Numbered from the stretch's first letter, positions 12,118-22,830 are shown. The stretch: 64,000 nucleotides of DNA from Mycoavidus sp. B2-EB (GCF_014218255.1 NZ_AP021872.1:682001-746000); one strand, 5' to 3'. The notes: generated from the letters alone by a model not told the origin. A program made the numbers and translations.

Positions 12118-13434
12118 TTAGCGCGCGTTTGGGCGGGTTGAGTTCTGGCGGGTGGGTCCCAGGGCTGCGATTGCAATGCCCCCTGCCAACACTAAACCCG
12201 CTATAACGAATAATCCTGCTTGCAGGCTCCCGGTGACGTCTTTTAAGCGGCCAATCACGACCGGACTTAGAAAGCAGCCGGTTAACCCAATGACATCTAA
12301 AATGGCGATGCTGCCCGCCGCGAGTTTGCCTTTTAAATAATCTGAAGCCATAGCCCAGAACACTACCGAGACGGTGAATAAACTGGCCGTAGTCAGAGTG
12401 ATGCTAATGAGCGCAATGATAAGATTATTGCTGGTTGTGGCACAAAGCCCGAGTGCGCTGATCAACATTAAAAGGGTTGTATGCCAGCGCCGCTCAAGAT
12501 AACGGTCGGACGTGTAGCCAAGCACAACCATTGTAATGATCGAGACGGCATAAGGAATGGCTGAGAGGAGGCCAATTTGGGTCAAGCTGATTGAGCTGGC
12601 GGAACTGGCCTCCCTTAATAGGGTAGGCATCCAGAAGTTGATTGCATAAATTCCGGCGAGAAAACTTAAATAGCAAAGCGCCATAGCGTAAAAGCGTTTG
12701 TCTTTAAAAACGTGGTGCATCCGATGGTATGACGTCGGTATGACGTGGCGTTTTGCAAGGTCGGCATTGAGTAGGGTTTTTTCTTCGGCGGAGAGCCATT
12801 TGGCTTGGGCTGGGGTATCGTCTAAGTAAGCGATGATAATCAGTCCAAGCACGATGCACGGTAGGCCCTCGATCAGAAACATCCATTGCCATCCCTTTAA
12901 GATCCAGACGTTCGCCATATGCGTCATGAGCCAAGTAGAAAGCGGGCCAGCGGTAATGCCCGCAATTGCACCCGCGCACATGATAAAGGAAATGGCTCGC
13001 GCGGTACGGGCTTCTGAATACCAATAAGTAAGGTAAAAAATGACGCCAGGAAAGTACCCCGCCTCAAACACGCCAAGCAGAAAGCGCAACACATAAAAAC
13101 TATAGGCGTCATGCACGAACAGCATGGCTACCGAAGTCAATCCCCATAGAATCATGATCCGGCTAAAAATTTTGCGGGCGCCTATTTTTAAAAGCAATAG
13201 ATTACTGGGTATCTCAAATAACATCAGGCCAATAAATAAGATGCCCGCGGCTAAGCCATAGGCGGCCTCGCTAAGGCCAATATCTTGTTGCATGTGCAGT
13301 TTTGCAAATGCAATGTTGACCCGGTCCATGTAGGCAAAGATATAGCCTAAAGTCAATAATGATAGGATGCGCCAATTGATTTTATGGTAGATCGCTGCTA
13401 GCTGAGGCGATGGAGTAGCCGGAGTGGGGTTCAT
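12118..13434 (-). CDS. MFS transporter, anion:cation symporter (ACS) type
   Basis: Inner-membrane transporter of 438 residues with about 12 hydrophobic segments. The N-terminal [15 protein letters not shown] is the characteristic ACS-family motif, and [15 protein letters not shown] follows in the fourth to fifth segment. Members of this family carry organic acids such as tartrate, phthalate, hydroxyphenylacetate or galactarate. The substrate cannot be read here. It lies 128 bases after the amidase gene on the same strand, so uptake of an amide or of the acid it releases is a reasonable guess. Confidence 0.88.
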   Translation of the reverse strand: MNPTPATPSPQLAAIYHKINWRILSLLTLGYIFAYMDRVNIAFAKLHMQQDIGLSEAAYGLAAGILFIGLMLFEIPSNLLLLKIGARKIFSRIMILWGLTSVAMLFVHDAYSFYVLRFLLGVFEAGYFPGVIFYLTYWYSEARTARAISFIMCAGAIAGITAGPLSTWLMTHMANVWILKGWQWMFLIEGLPCIVLGLIIIAYLDDTPAQAKWLSAEEKTLLNADLAKRHVIPTSYHRMHHVFKDKRFYAMALCYLSFLAGIYAINFWMPTLLREASSASSISLTQIGLLSAIPYAVSIITMVVLGYTSDRYLERRWHTTLLMLISALGLCATTSNNLIIALISITLTTASLFTVSVVFWAMASDYLKGKLAAGSIAILDVIGLTGCFLSPVVIGRLKDVTGSLQAGLFVIAGLVLAGGIAIAALGPTRQNSTRPNAR

Positions 13435-13562
13435 CTCTTTTGCTCCTTTATATGAGGCTTTTTTAATCTAGTGCGCGCGGGTTTTTCTATTTTTCTATCT
13501 AAAAACTTTTGTTTCAAAATGCGAGCTATAGGCGTTGCCGTTCAATATATAGGTTGTACCTG

Positions 13563-14909
13563 TCAGCGCGCAGCTAGTACGGCTTCGATCGCGCGCGCGA
13601 TACGGATGATGCGTGCATCGCTATATGCAAAACCGCAAATCGATAGTCCGACCGGTAGTGTACCCGGTAATTGGCATGGTAGCGTGAGCGCGCAGCCATT
13701 CAAAATATTCGTGATGCGCGCATTGCGCAAGGCCAGTGCATTGGTTGAAGCAAATAAAGCATCGTCGTTGATAAGAGGCGCAAGGGGGGGCGCTGCAATC
13801 GCTGAGGTGGGCATGAGCCACGCATCCGCATCATATAAGCGCTGGCGGGCGTAGGCCTGTAAGCGTTTGTGTCCGGCCAGCACATCCAGGTAGTCGGCGG
13901 CCGTTTGAGTTGCGCCTTTACGAATGTTTGCGGCAATGCGAGGATCATACTGTGCGCTAGCGCGTTGTATGAGCGGTCGGTGCCAAGCCCAGGCTTCGGC
14001 TGCAACCAGACCGCCTTGCTGATTGATTGAGTTGAGTTCAAATAACTCAGGAAACGAAAAATGTACGATGTGCGCACCTGCTTGGCTTAATGTTTCGAGC
14101 GCTGCCTCAAAAGCTGAGCGTACCGTTCGGTCTAGATCTGCGCCTACGTAATCGTGCGTGACATAAAGGCGCAAGCCTTTAATATTAGCTGCGCTGGTTT
14201 CAATCGAAGAGGGAGATTGGCCGGCTAGTACAGCATCGAAAATGGCGCAGCAATCTACCGAAGGGGCGAGCGGCCCAGCCGAGTCAAGCGATGCTGAAAG
14301 GGGGATCGCGCCGGTTAGAGGAACGCGCTTGGCGGTTGGTTTAAAGCCTGTCAAGCCGCAGAAGGCTGCAGGAACTCGAATTGAGCCGCCGGTATCTGTG
14401 CCAAGTGCGGCAATGGCCATTTCACCCGCTACCGAAACGGCGGCACCGGCGCTCGATCCTCCCGCCACACGGCTAGGGTCTAGCGGCGTGCAGGGATTGC
14501 CGTAATGTGGATTGAGGCCGAGTCCGGAATAAGCAAATTCACTCATATTCGTGCGGCCTAGCAGAATCGCGCCTGCCGCTCGTAGACGAGCGACGGCCGG
14601 CGCATCGGTGACTGCTGGCGGCGCATCTGCTAATACGCGCGAACCGGCGCGGGTCACTTGCCCCGCCATATCAAACAAATCTTTAATCGAAACGGGCAGC
14701 CCCGCCAAGGGTGAAGGTGCATAGCCAGCGGCCCGCGTGGCGTCGGAGGCGTGCGCGGCGGCTAAGGCCTGTTGTGCGTCAATGCTGATCCAGGCGCAGC
14801 CGCCTGCGCGCCGGTGGGCGTCGATGCGCGTGAGCGCTTCTTCGATCAGGCGTACGCTCGTCATCTGCTGGTTTTGTAAGGCAAGCGCCAGATCCCGAAT
14901 GGTCTTCAT
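13563..14909 (-). CDS. Amidase signature family hydrolase
   Basis: Hydrolyses a carboxamide; the substrate is unknown. From the ATG at 14909 it has 448 residues. The Ser-cisSer-Lys triad is in place: K76 in SIKDLFD, S152 in VAGGSSAG and S176 in GTDTGGSIRVP. The frame continues upstream into the metR coding region, but those residues are antonymous to the family and overlap metR in another frame, so 14909 is preferred. metR ends 19 bases upstream and the MFS gene follows, suggesting one transcript. It is not GatA: the gatCAB context is missing and the C-terminal part differs. Confidence 0.88.
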   Translation of the reverse strand: MKTIRDLALALQNQQMTSVRLIEEALTRIDAHRRAGGCAWISIDAQQALAAAHASDATRAAGYAPSPLAGLPVSIKDLFDMAGQVTRAGSRVLADAPPAVTDAPAVARLRAAGAILLGRTNMSEFAYSGLGLNPHYGNPCTPLDPSRVAGGSSAGAAVSVAGEMAIAALGTDTGGSIRVPAAFCGLTGFKPTAKRVPLTGAIPLSASLDSAGPLAPSVDCCAIFDAVLAGQSPSSIETSAANIKGLRLYVTHDYVGADLDRTVRSAFEAALETLSQAGAHIVHFSFPELFELNSINQQGGLVAAEAWAWHRPLIQRASAQYDPRIAANIRKGATQTAADYLDVLAGHKRLQAYARQRLYDADAWLMPTSAIAAPPLAPLINDDALFASTNALALRNARITNILNGCALTLPCQLPGTLPVGLSICGFAYSDARIIRIARAIEAVLAAR

Positions 14910-14928
14910 GTGTGCACTTTGACCGTAT

Positions 14929-15861
14929 TTAAAGTAATTCAATCTCAGGTAAATTAACCAGGCTGGTTTCGCGCATGATCGACACAAATTCACGCATATA
15001 GGGCTGCGTAGAGAGTGTTGGCGACGCTGCTGCGTAAAGTTCCCCAGCAAGGAGTGCGCCATGCTGTGCGACGATGGGTCGTGCGCTAACATAGCGTTTT
15101 TCAAGATAAGCTGCCACCGCCCACCAGGGTAGCGCAGCAATGCCACGGCGGCTAGCAACCAGTTGCAAGATAGCAACGGTCAATTCCGAAGTGCGTCGTT
15201 TAGGCGCAATGCCGGCAGGTTTGAGAACTTGCCTGATGATATCAAGCATATCGTCTGGCACGGGGTAGCTGATTAACGTTTCATGCCGAAAATCATCGGC
15301 TTCAAGCACATTGCGTTCAGTCAGAGGGTGGTGGTTGGCGAGCAAACCCACAATCTGAAAACGGAACAGAGGTGAATAATGCACAGCCTCAGCCGGGTCT
15401 GCTTCGGCCACAATGGCGAGATCTGCGCGATCTTGGTGCAGTAGGCCAATCGGGTCAGTATGAAAGCCGGACACAATATCTAGCTCAACTTCGGGCCAGT
15501 GCTGCCTGAATCTATCCATGGCTGGCATGAGCCAATCGAAACAGGTGTGGCATTCAACCGCGATCCGTAAGCTGCCACTGCTCCCGGCCGCGAGACGTGT
15601 GAGATCCCGATGCGCTTCCTCAACCGCGGGCACAATGGTCTCAGCCAGTTTGAGCAGGCGCTTGCCTGCTGCGGTAAAGGTCAGAGGCGATGATTTGCGA
15701 ATAAAGAGAGGCGCCTCGAAATGGCTCTCGAGCGCTTTAAGTTGGTGCGAGAGGGCGGATTGAGTTAAATAAAGCCACTGTGCAGCGCGCGATAGATTGC
15801 CCGTATCGCGTAATGCGAGCAGGGTTTGTAGATGGCGAAATTCAAGCTGGGTGCGGATCAT
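14929..15861 (-). CDS. metR: LysR-type regulator MetR
   Basis: Activator of methionine biosynthesis genes that senses homocysteine. It has 310 residues, with a LysR winged helix at the N-terminus (HLQTLLALRDTGNLSRAA, then TQSALSHQLKALE) and a periplasmic-binding-like co-inducer domain after about residue 90. The MetR identity rests on the sequence pattern together with divergent placement next to metE, the classic arrangement. The ATG is at 15861. The following amidase-MFS-crcB genes run in the same direction. Confidence 0.9.
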   Translation of the reverse strand: MIRTQLEFRHLQTLLALRDTGNLSRAAQWLYLTQSALSHQLKALESHFEAPLFIRKSSPLTFTAAGKRLLKLAETIVPAVEEAHRDLTRLAAGSSGSLRIAVECHTCFDWLMPAMDRFRQHWPEVELDIVSGFHTDPIGLLHQDRADLAIVAEADPAEAVHYSPLFRFQIVGLLANHHPLTERNVLEADDFRHETLISYPVPDDMLDIIRQVLKPAGIAPKRRTSELTVAILQLVASRRGIAALPWWAVAAYLEKRYVSARPIVAQHGALLAGELYAAASPTLSTQPYMREFVSIMRETSLVNLPEIELL

Positions 15862-16101
15862 AGCGGAATTTTATATGAAATAAATTAAAGTTAATTATTA
15901 AAAAATTTCGTTTTATTAATAGATCGAGATGGTTGACAATCTTCACTATATTCAAGGCTGTGGCAAAACGCTTAAGCGGGCGCCAGGCGGGGAAAATCGG
16001 CGAATAAAAATCTGTCTTTGCGATCAATAAAGATTTTAGGCGTCATCTGGTGAGCATGCGGAAGTTTTGTGGCGGCTTTTAATCTGCCCTAGGAGAATTT
16101 C
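15862..16101. promoter_or_regulatory. metR/metE divergent control region
   Basis: 240 bases between divergent starts, expected to hold both promoters and MetR sites. I find no exact TGAA-N5-TTCA. An A/T inverted repeat AATTAA-AG-TTAATT lies about 20 bases before metR. A strong Shine-Dalgarno AGGAG precedes the metE ATG. I see no SAM, SAH or cobalamin riboswitch signature. Confidence 0.6.
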
Positions 16102-18414
16102 ATGTCAGTTGCTCATATTTTAGGCTTTCCCCGCATTGGCGCGCGCCGTGAATGGAAATTTGCGTTAGAAGCTTTTTGGCGGAGCGCACAGACTTCGGAA
16201 GACGCGGCTGCCTTGAATCAGGTTGCGCACACGCTGCGTGCTCGGCATTGGGCCTTGCAGCGTGATGCTGGTCTGGATTATGTGACGGTGGGTGATTTTG
16301 CTGGGTATGATCACGTGCTAGACACACTGGCGCATGTGGGGGCTTTGCCGGCGCGCTTTGGGTTTGATGCGCAGTCCCTTACATTAGCGCAATATTTTCA
16401 GATGGCACGCGGCCATGCTGGGCAGCCGGCGATGGAAATGACTAAATGGTTTGATACTAATTATCACTACATCGTACCGGAATATACGCCTGATACGCAT
16501 TTTGGGGCGGGTACGGAAGGGTTGTTTGACGCACTGACTGAAGCCCAGACGGCGGGTCACCGTGCTAAGCCGGTGTTGTTGGGTCCATTGACGCTATTAT
16601 GGCTTGGTAAGGAGCGAGATGGGCTACAAGATCGGCTAACTTTGCTACCGCGTTTGTTGCCGGTGTATTGTCAATTACTGGCTAGGCTACGCGCAGCGGG
16701 AGCAGCCTGGGTGCAGCTGGATGAGCCGATTTTTGCATTAGATTTACCTCCTGCGTGGCGCGCTGTGGCGCACTCAACTTATGCGCAACTGGCACAGGTT
16801 GCGCCGCAACTGCTGCTGACGACATATTTTGGTGCGGTTACAGAACATATGGCGTTGCTAAAGGCGCTTCCGGTGGCAGGTTTGCATTTGGATCTGGCGC
16901 GTGCGCCAAATCAACTTGAAGCGTTTTTAGAAGACTGGCCAGCAGATAAAATTCTGTCTGCCGGCATGGTCGATGGCCGCAACATTTGGCGGCATGATCT
17001 GGACTCGTCTTTGAACCACCTAAAAGAAGCCCACGCTAGATTAGGTGATCGTTTATGGGTGGCGTCAAGCTGCTCTCTGTTGCATGTGCCGGTCGATTTG
17101 CAGAGTGAATTAGAAAATACTCGGTCTGCGTCCACCGTGCTGGATCCTGAATTACGCAGTTGGCTTGCGTTTGCAACGCAAAAACTAGATGAGATTGTGG
17201 CTTTGCGCCGCGCTCTGGTTGCGGGCCGGCAAAATGTGTCTAAGGTATTTGATGCCGCCACCCAAGCTTGTTCAGCGCGCCGTACTTCCACGCGCATTCA
17301 TCATGCATTTGTTGCGCAGCGTCTGGCTGAATTGACTGAAAGCGATGCACAGCGCAATGCGCCCTATGAGCAACGCGCATTGTTGCAACGCGAGCGCTTT
17401 AAGTTGCCACGATTGCCCACGACCACGATTGGTTCGTTTCCACAGACGCTTGAAATTCGGCAAGCGCGAGCGGATTTTAAACAAGGTCGAATCGGCCATT
17501 TAGACTATTTAGAAGCGATGCGCGCGCATATTCGAGATGCGCTCACGCGGCAAAACGAATATGGTCTAGATGTGCTAGTGCACGGTGAAGCGGAACGCAA
17601 TGATATGGTTGAATATTTTGGCGAACTGCTAGCCGGATTTGCGATTACTGCCCATGGTTGGGTGCAAAGCTATGGCTCGCGTTGCGTGAAACCGCCGCTG
17701 ATTTATGGTGATGTATATGCTCCTGAGCCGATGACTGTAGGGTGGACCACCTATGCACAGCAGCAAACGGATAAGCCGGTTAAAGGGATGTTGACCGGGC
17801 CGGTGACGATGTTGCAATGGGCGTTTGTGCGAGATGACCAGCCCCGAGCAACGACCGCTTTACAGATTGCATTGGCTCTGCGCGATGAAGTCTGTGCGCT
17901 CGAAGAAGCGGGAATTGGCATGATTCAAATTGATGAACCCGCATTGCGCGAAGGGCTGCCGTTAAAAGTGGGTGACCACGCCGCCTATCTTGCCTGGGCG
18001 ATCAGGGCCTTTAAGCTAGCCTCTAGCGGTGTCGCTAATCACACGCAAATCCATACCCATATGTGTTATTCCGAATTTAGCGATATTTTGCCGGCAATTG
18101 CTGCGTTGGATGCAGATGTATTGTCGATTGAGACCACTCGTTCAAATATGGAGTTATTAACCTCGTTTGCAGATTTTGCTTATCCGAATGAGATCGGACC
18201 AGGTGTTTATGATATTCATTCGCCGCGTGTGCCTACGACTGAGGAAATGGCGGGGTTAATTCAGCTCGCGCTTGAGCATATTCCTGCTGACCGCTTATGG
18301 GTGAATCCGGATTGTGGGTTGAAAACGCGTGATTGGGCGCAGGTGGATGAGGCTTTAACGCGCATGGTGAAGGCCGCGCAGCAGGTGCGCGGCGTTTTGG
18401 CGCGCGCGGCATAG
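16102..18414 (+). CDS. metE: Cobalamin-independent methionine synthase MetE
   Basis: Transfers a methyl group from 5-methyltetrahydropteroyltriglutamate to homocysteine in the last step of methionine synthesis, without vitamin B12. It has 770 residues, near the family norm of about 755. The N-terminal barrel starts [17 protein letters not shown]. The C-terminal catalytic barrel carries the zinc ligands His and Cys in THMCYSEF and Cys in [29 protein letters not shown] marks the start of the C-terminal barrel. The start is fixed by AGGAG six bases upstream of the ATG. A near-perfect palindrome follows the stop. Confidence 0.97.
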   Translation: MSVAHILGFPRIGARREWKFALEAFWRSAQTSEDAAALNQVAHTLRARHWALQRDAGLDYVTVGDFAGYDHVLDTLAHVGALPARFGFDAQSLTLAQYFQMARGHAGQPAMEMTKWFDTNYHYIVPEYTPDTHFGAGTEGLFDALTEAQTAGHRAKPVLLGPLTLLWLGKERDGLQDRLTLLPRLLPVYCQLLARLRAAGAAWVQLDEPIFALDLPPAWRAVAHSTYAQLAQVAPQLLLTTYFGAVTEHMALLKALPVAGLHLDLARAPNQLEAFLEDWPADKILSAGMVDGRNIWRHDLDSSLNHLKEAHARLGDRLWVASSCSLLHVPVDLQSELENTRSASTVLDPELRSWLAFATQKLDEIVALRRALVAGRQNVSKVFDAATQACSARRTSTRIHHAFVAQRLAELTESDAQRNAPYEQRALLQRERFKLPRLPTTTIGSFPQTLEIRQARADFKQGRIGHLDYLEAMRAHIRDALTRQNEYGLDVLVHGEAERNDMVEYFGELLAGFAITAHGWVQSYGSRCVKPPLIYGDVYAPEPMTVGWTTYAQQQTDKPVKGMLTGPVTMLQWAFVRDDQPRATTALQIALALRDEVCALEEAGIGMIQIDEPALREGLPLKVGDHAAYLAWAIRAFKLASSGVANHTQIHTHMCYSEFSDILPAIAALDADVLSIETTRSNMELLTSFADFAYPNEIGPGVYDIHSPRVPTTEEMAGLIQLALEHIPADRLWVNPDCGLKTRDWAQVDEALTRMVKAAQQVRGVLARAA

Positions 18415-18422
18415 ATGGACTG

Positions 18423-18447
18423 ATGAGCCAATCATTGATTGGCTCAT
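18423..18447 (+). terminator. Palindrome after metE, possible terminator
   Basis: ATGAGCCAATCA-T-TGATTGGCTCAT is a 12-base perfect inverted repeat with a one-base centre, starting 8 bases past the metE stop. There is no T-run directly behind it, so it may instead be a protein-binding site. Confidence 0.45.
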
Positions 18448-18456
18448 TACATAAAA

Positions 18457-18491
18457 AATAATTGCTTTTTCTTAGAAAAAAAGCAATTATT
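18457..18491. promoter_or_regulatory. 14-base inverted repeat just upstream of hipB
   Basis: AATAATTGCTTTTT at 18457-18470 and AAAAAGCAATTATT at 18478-18491 pair perfectly around a 7-base loop, ending 5 bases before the hipB ATG. Read on the minus strand, the hairpin runs into TTTTTTAT like an intrinsic terminator. Its position fits a HipB operator or a translation-blocking hairpin equally well. Confidence 0.5.
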
Positions 18492-18496
18492 GTTTC

Positions 18497-18811
18497 ATGT
18501 CTAGACGATCTACCGACTCTTCCATGCTTCCCGCACCGGTTGCACGCAGCCTGAGTGAATTGGGCCAAAATTTGCGTGTTGCGCGCAAACGTCGTAAAGA
18601 GACGCTGGCTTCGTTTGCAGAGAGAATGCAGGTGTCAATCCCGACTTTACGCAAAATGGAGCAAGGCGACCCAAGCGTTTCTATCGCAATTTATGCAATG
18701 GCGCTGTGGCTCATTGGGCGGCTTGCCTTTCTGAGCGAAATTGCTGATCCATTTAATGATGAAACAGCTTTATTGCTCGAGTTACGTAGATTAGACCCTA
18801 AAGCTAGGTGA
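18497..18811 (+). CDS. HipB-like XRE antitoxin (first hipBA pair)
   Basis: A 104-residue protein with a Cro/CI-type helix-turn-helix at about residues 24-70 (LGQNLRVARKRRKETLASFA, then SIPTLRKMEQGDPSV). HipB-type proteins bind their own promoter and neutralise the paired HipA kinase. The gene overlaps the following hipA-like gene by four bases (GTGA), typical of translational coupling. A long inverted repeat sits immediately upstream. The first ATG lacks a clear Shine-Dalgarno; M10 at 18524 is an alternative start. Confidence 0.85.
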   Translation: MSRRSTDSSMLPAPVARSLSELGQNLRVARKRRKETLASFAERMQVSIPTLRKMEQGDPSVSIAIYAMALWLIGRLAFLSEIADPFNDETALLLELRRLDPKAR

Positions 18812-20025
18812 AATACGCGATGAATCATCGACTCTTTGTTTGGGTATACGCTGCGGGCGCAAGGACTCCCATACCGTGCGGTGAACTGGAATTGCTGGGT
18901 GGCCGGCGTTGTTTGTTTCAGTATCTGCCTGCTTATTTAGTTAGACCGAATGCGTTTGCGCTGGCTCCTGATTTGCCATTACGGCGGGGTTGGCTAGAGC
19001 CTTCTGCGGGGCAGGATTTGCATCCAATTTTTGAGGACGCGGGTCCAGATCGTTGGGGGCGCCAAATTATTGAAAAAATTTTTCAGCCGCAACGGCGCTC
19101 ACCGATAGATTATCTGGCGCTTGCTGGCGAGGACCGGATTGGTGCGCTTGGTTTTTCGCATTCAGGAGAGGTTGATCAAGTTGACGCGCAGCAGGTTTGG
19201 GGGGGTGCCGATCTGGCGGATTTATTACAAGCTGCACATGCTGTTGAGTGCCAGTTACCGCTGAGTGCCCATTTACGCCTGCTCTTGCAGCCTGGCGCAA
19301 GTGCCGGGGGCGCTCGTCCTAAAGCCATATTGCAAGAAGGAGGGCGCAAGTGGTTAGCTAAATTTCCGGCCAATGGAGATGAATGCGATGTGTGCGCGCT
19401 GGAATATGCCACTTTGCAGTTAGCCGCTGACTGCGGGATTGTGGTACCCGTGGCAAAACTCATTTCCGTTAATGGCAAGAACGTTTTATTAGTGGAGCGT
19501 TTTGACCGGGCTGGCGATGGGAGTCGCTATCACTTTGCGAGTGCGCGTACTTTGCTATTCGCGCAAGGGATTAAAGAAGGACAAATGGCGTATGCCGATA
19601 TAGCTGAAGTAGCACGTCGGTTTTCAGCTCGCCCGCAAGCGGATTGTTTGCAGATTTTTCTTAGGATGGCTTTTAATGTGTTCATGGACAACACGGATGA
19701 CCACGAAAAAAATCATGCTTTTTTGTACCGGGATGGACATTGGTCGCTTGCGCCAGCGTATGATCTTCAGCCTCAGCTGCAAGGCGTGAGGTATCAACAG
19801 TTAATCGTTGGCGCAGGCAGCCATGAACCTACATTTTCTAATTTGATGGCGGATTGTGGCCGCTTTATGCTCACGCCAGCTGAAGCCAGCGCGGCGCTTA
19901 AACAGTTAGCCGCTAAGTTAGAGCGCTGGCCACAAGTCTTTGCTCGATGTCATGTACCGGAAAACGAGATTGAGCTGTGCCGGCGTTTCATTCCTTTGGA
20001 GCAGATAGCAGCGCTTTGTGAATGA
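18808..20025 (+). CDS. HipA-like serine/threonine kinase toxin (first pair)
   Basis: 405 residues from a GTG that overlaps the hipB stop; an ATG four codons later is possible. In E. coli HipA phosphorylates glutamyl-tRNA synthetase and induces persistence; the target here is unknown. An N-terminal HipA_N-type region is followed by the loop GASAGGARPKA (S165 in the position of the autophosphorylated serine). The catalytic loop is DNTDDHEKNHAF and the metal-binding aspartate lies in LAPAYDL (D319). All key residues are present, so the gene looks intact. Its last 38 bases overlap the 3' end of pepN on the other strand. Confidence 0.88.
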   Translation: MKYAMNHRLFVWVYAAGARTPIPCGELELLGGRRCLFQYLPAYLVRPNAFALAPDLPLRRGWLEPSAGQDLHPIFEDAGPDRWGRQIIEKIFQPQRRSPIDYLALAGEDRIGALGFSHSGEVDQVDAQQVWGGADLADLLQAAHAVECQLPLSAHLRLLLQPGASAGGARPKAILQEGGRKWLAKFPANGDECDVCALEYATLQLAADCGIVVPVAKLISVNGKNVLLVERFDRAGDGSRYHFASARTLLFAQGIKEGQMAYADIAEVARRFSARPQADCLQIFLRMAFNVFMDNTDDHEKNHAFLYRDGHWSLAPAYDLQPQLQGVRYQQLIVGAGSHEPTFSNLMADCGRFMLTPAEASAALKQLAAKLERWPQVFARCHVPENEIELCRRFIPLEQIAALCE

Positions 20026-22687
20026 TTTCGCGCACGTCTTTTGATTGTGCCGAAGCGAGCACTGTTGTAAGCGCCCTATGCATTTTCTCACGTAGGGGCG
20101 GGACAAATTTACGCCAGCGCTCAAGTAGGCGTGCAAGTCGTGCCGCAAGTTGCGGGTTAAGGGTATCTAGCGCAAGCACTTGTTCAGCCCAGAGTGTATA
20201 GCCTGCGCCGTGTGGCGCATGAAATTGCGCGGGGTTGCCGCTGATGAAGCTAAAAATCAGCGCGCGGACCCGGTTCGGGTTTTTTGATGTGAATGCAGGG
20301 TGGTGTAGCAAAGTACGCACTACATGGATGACATCCATTTCGGCGCGAGTTTGCTTTGCTTGGAAGGCAAACCACTTATCAATCGCCAGCGGCTCGTTTT
20401 CAAAACGTTGATAAAAATCAGTAAGCGCTGCCTGCGCAGGTTTGCCGCCTAGGTGGATGAGAGCGCTGAGCGCAGCGCTCCGATCGCTCATATTATTGGC
20501 CGTAGCATACTGCATTTGCGCTAGATGGAGCGTGCGCTCGGTATGCTCGCTGTCAGTTAAATAACTCAACGCTAAGTTTTTTAAAGCGCGCTGTCCTATT
20601 GCTGCAGGGGTTGGCTGGTAGGGGCCGGGTGTTTGGTGCTGCGCATAAATGGCAAACCAGTCGTCACTCAGGGCGTTGGCGAGCTGGATGCGCAAATTTT
20701 GTCGTGCTGTATGAACTGCCGCCGGATTGGCTTCCTCCATTTGCTCAGCTAAGTAGGCTTCAGTCGGTAGAGTGAGCACTTGGGCTCGAAAAGCCGGTGT
20801 CAAGGTTGGGTTACGCAATACGCAGCCAAAAGCTTCGATAAGTGATGGGTTTGCCTCATGCACTTTGAGCTGAATAGCCTCAGTTTGGCGAGCATGCGCC
20901 AGCAAGATGCGGGTTGCAAGCTGTTGGCCAGCCGCCCAGCGGTTAAACGGATCGCTGTCATGCGCCAGTAAAAAAATCAGCTCATCATCCGTGTAATCAT
21001 ATTCGACCATAACGGGCGCAGAGAAATCGCGCAGCAGTGATGGCACAGGACGGCGGCGCACATTGATAAAGCAAAATGTTTGCGCAGCCTTGCTCAATTC
21101 AAGTATGCGCGTTTCAGCGCCTGGCGTGTTTTCGTTATCAAGTTGTAAGGCAAGATCTTGCCCATTTGTATCCACTAGCCCAAGCGCGAATGGAATCAGG
21201 AGTGGCGCGCAGTCTACTTGAGGCGCATTCAGCACGGGTTTATAGTACTGGGCGAGCGTAACTGCATAAGTTTGAGCCGCTTCATCATAGTGGGTCTGCA
21301 CGGAAACATAAGGCGTGCCAGGCTGACTATACCAACCTTCAAATTGCGTTAGGTCGCGCTGATTAGCGTCGGCCATTGCTTGGCGAAAATCATCACAGGT
21401 TACGGCTTGCCCATCATGGCGCTGAAAGTACAAATCCATGCCTTGACGAAAACCCTCGCGCCCGAGAAGCGTTTGATACATACGGACAACTTCGGCCCCT
21501 TTCTCATAGACTGTAGTGGTATAAAAATTATTAATCTCAACGTAACTTTCTGGACGCACTGGGTGCGCCATGGGGCCTGCATCCTCAGTAAATTGCGTCT
21601 GCTGCAGAATACGTACGTTCTCGATCCGCTGATTGGCGCGCGCGGCGCTGGCATTGACTGCGTCGGCTGCTGCCATATCCGCGGAGAACTCTTGATCGCG
21701 AAATACTGTGAGGCCTTCTTTTAAACTGAGTTGGAACCAATCGCGGCAAGTTACACGGTTACCTGTCCAATTATGGAAATATTCGTGGCCCACGACCGCC
21801 TCGATATTGGCGTAATCTATATCCGTTGCTGTTTGCGGGTTCGCCAATACATATTGAGTATTAAAAATATTCAGCCCTTTGTTTTCCATTGCTCCCATAT
21901 TGAAGTCGCTCACCGCAACCAGCATAAATCGTTCAAGATCCAGCTCAAGGCCAAAGCGCGCTTCGTCCCATTGAATTGCATGTATGAGGGAATCCATGGC
22001 ATGGCGAGTTTTATCAAGATCATGCGCTGCGACCCAGACTTGCAGCAGTTTTTGAGCGCCTGAGCGGGTTACGATGCGCTCTTCAAGCGCCACTAATTGA
22101 GCGGCCACGAGCGCGAATAAATAGCTCGGTTTAGCAAACGGATCATGCCATTTTGCATAATGTTTGCCGTTAGCCAGGTCACCCGCCTCAACTAAATTGC
22201 CATTGGATAACAAGATAGGATAAGCGGTTTTATTGGCGCGCAAAGTGACGGTATAACGCGCCATGACATCTGGGCGGTCAAGAAAATAAGTGATTTTCCG
22301 GAACCCTTGTGCCTCGCATTGAGTAAAGAAATGGCTGTTTGATAGATATAAGCCCATCAGTGATGTATTGCTGGCAGGCTTGCAAGTATTGATGATGGTG
22401 AGCTCAAAGGCATCAGGAACCTCGTAAAGGGTGAGCCCAGTTTCATCTATTTGCACATTTTTATAAGGCATGCCATCCACATGAAGACTGATGAGTTGCA
22501 GCGCCTCGCCGTCCAATTGTAATTTAGGGCTGTAGTTAGCCTCTGGATTGCGGCGCACTTGCATTGTGTTGATAACGGTTGTGCACTGAGGCTCTAGTTC
22601 AAAATCTAATTCGATCGCGTCGATCAAAAAAGGGGGGGCGGTGTAGTCAGCGCGATAAATCGTATGTGCAGCGGCGAGGTTTGGCAT
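19988..22687 (-). CDS. pepN: Aminopeptidase N
   Basis: M1 family zinc aminopeptidase that trims N-terminal residues from peptides in the cytoplasm. 899 residues, normal for proteobacterial PepN. It carries the substrate-recognition motif MGAMENKGLNIFN and the zinc site HEYFHNWTGNRVTC, with the third ligand Glu in LKEGLTVFRDQEFSAD. The C-terminal helical repeat domain is complete. The gene converges on the hipA-like gene and overlaps it by 38 bases. Confidence 0.96.
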   Translation of the reverse strand: MPNLAAAHTIYRADYTAPPFLIDAIELDFELEPQCTTVINTMQVRRNPEANYSPKLQLDGEALQLISLHVDGMPYKNVQIDETGLTLYEVPDAFELTIINTCKPASNTSLMGLYLSNSHFFTQCEAQGFRKITYFLDRPDVMARYTVTLRANKTAYPILLSNGNLVEAGDLANGKHYAKWHDPFAKPSYLFALVAAQLVALEERIVTRSGAQKLLQVWVAAHDLDKTRHAMDSLIHAIQWDEARFGLELDLERFMLVAVSDFNMGAMENKGLNIFNTQYVLANPQTATDIDYANIEAVVGHEYFHNWTGNRVTCRDWFQLSLKEGLTVFRDQEFSADMAAADAVNASAARANQRIENVRILQQTQFTEDAGPMAHPVRPESYVEINNFYTTTVYEKGAEVVRMYQTLLGREGFRQGMDLYFQRHDGQAVTCDDFRQAMADANQRDLTQFEGWYSQPGTPYVSVQTHYDEAAQTYAVTLAQYYKPVLNAPQVDCAPLLIPFALGLVDTNGQDLALQLDNENTPGAETRILELSKAAQTFCFINVRRRPVPSLLRDFSAPVMVEYDYTDDELIFLLAHDSDPFNRWAAGQQLATRILLAHARQTEAIQLKVHEANPSLIEAFGCVLRNPTLTPAFRAQVLTLPTEAYLAEQMEEANPAAVHTARQNLRIQLANALSDDWFAIYAQHQTPGPYQPTPAAIGQRALKNLALSYLTDSEHTERTLHLAQMQYATANNMSDRSAALSALIHLGGKPAQAALTDFYQRFENEPLAIDKWFAFQAKQTRAEMDVIHVVRTLLHHPAFTSKNPNRVRALIFSFISGNPAQFHAPHGAGYTLWAEQVLALDTLNPQLAARLARLLERWRKFVPPLREKMHRALTTVLASAQSKDVREIIHKALLSAPKE

Positions 22688-22830
22688 GGTTATGAAGTGA
22701 GCTCAGCAAAAAGTGTGTGGTTCATGATTGTACAAAAGCCTGGCGCTTGGATACACCATAAATCGATGGGGCGGCTCTGTTTATCTAGGTTGGATTAAGT
22801 TTTAACGTCTACACATAAACCGAGAATGAG

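Noticed and set aside
15862-16101. Search for a MetR box or riboswitch between metR and metE
   Set aside because: No exact TGAA-N5-TTCA and no SAM, SAH or B12 riboswitch consensus was found; only an A/T inverted repeat is noted.
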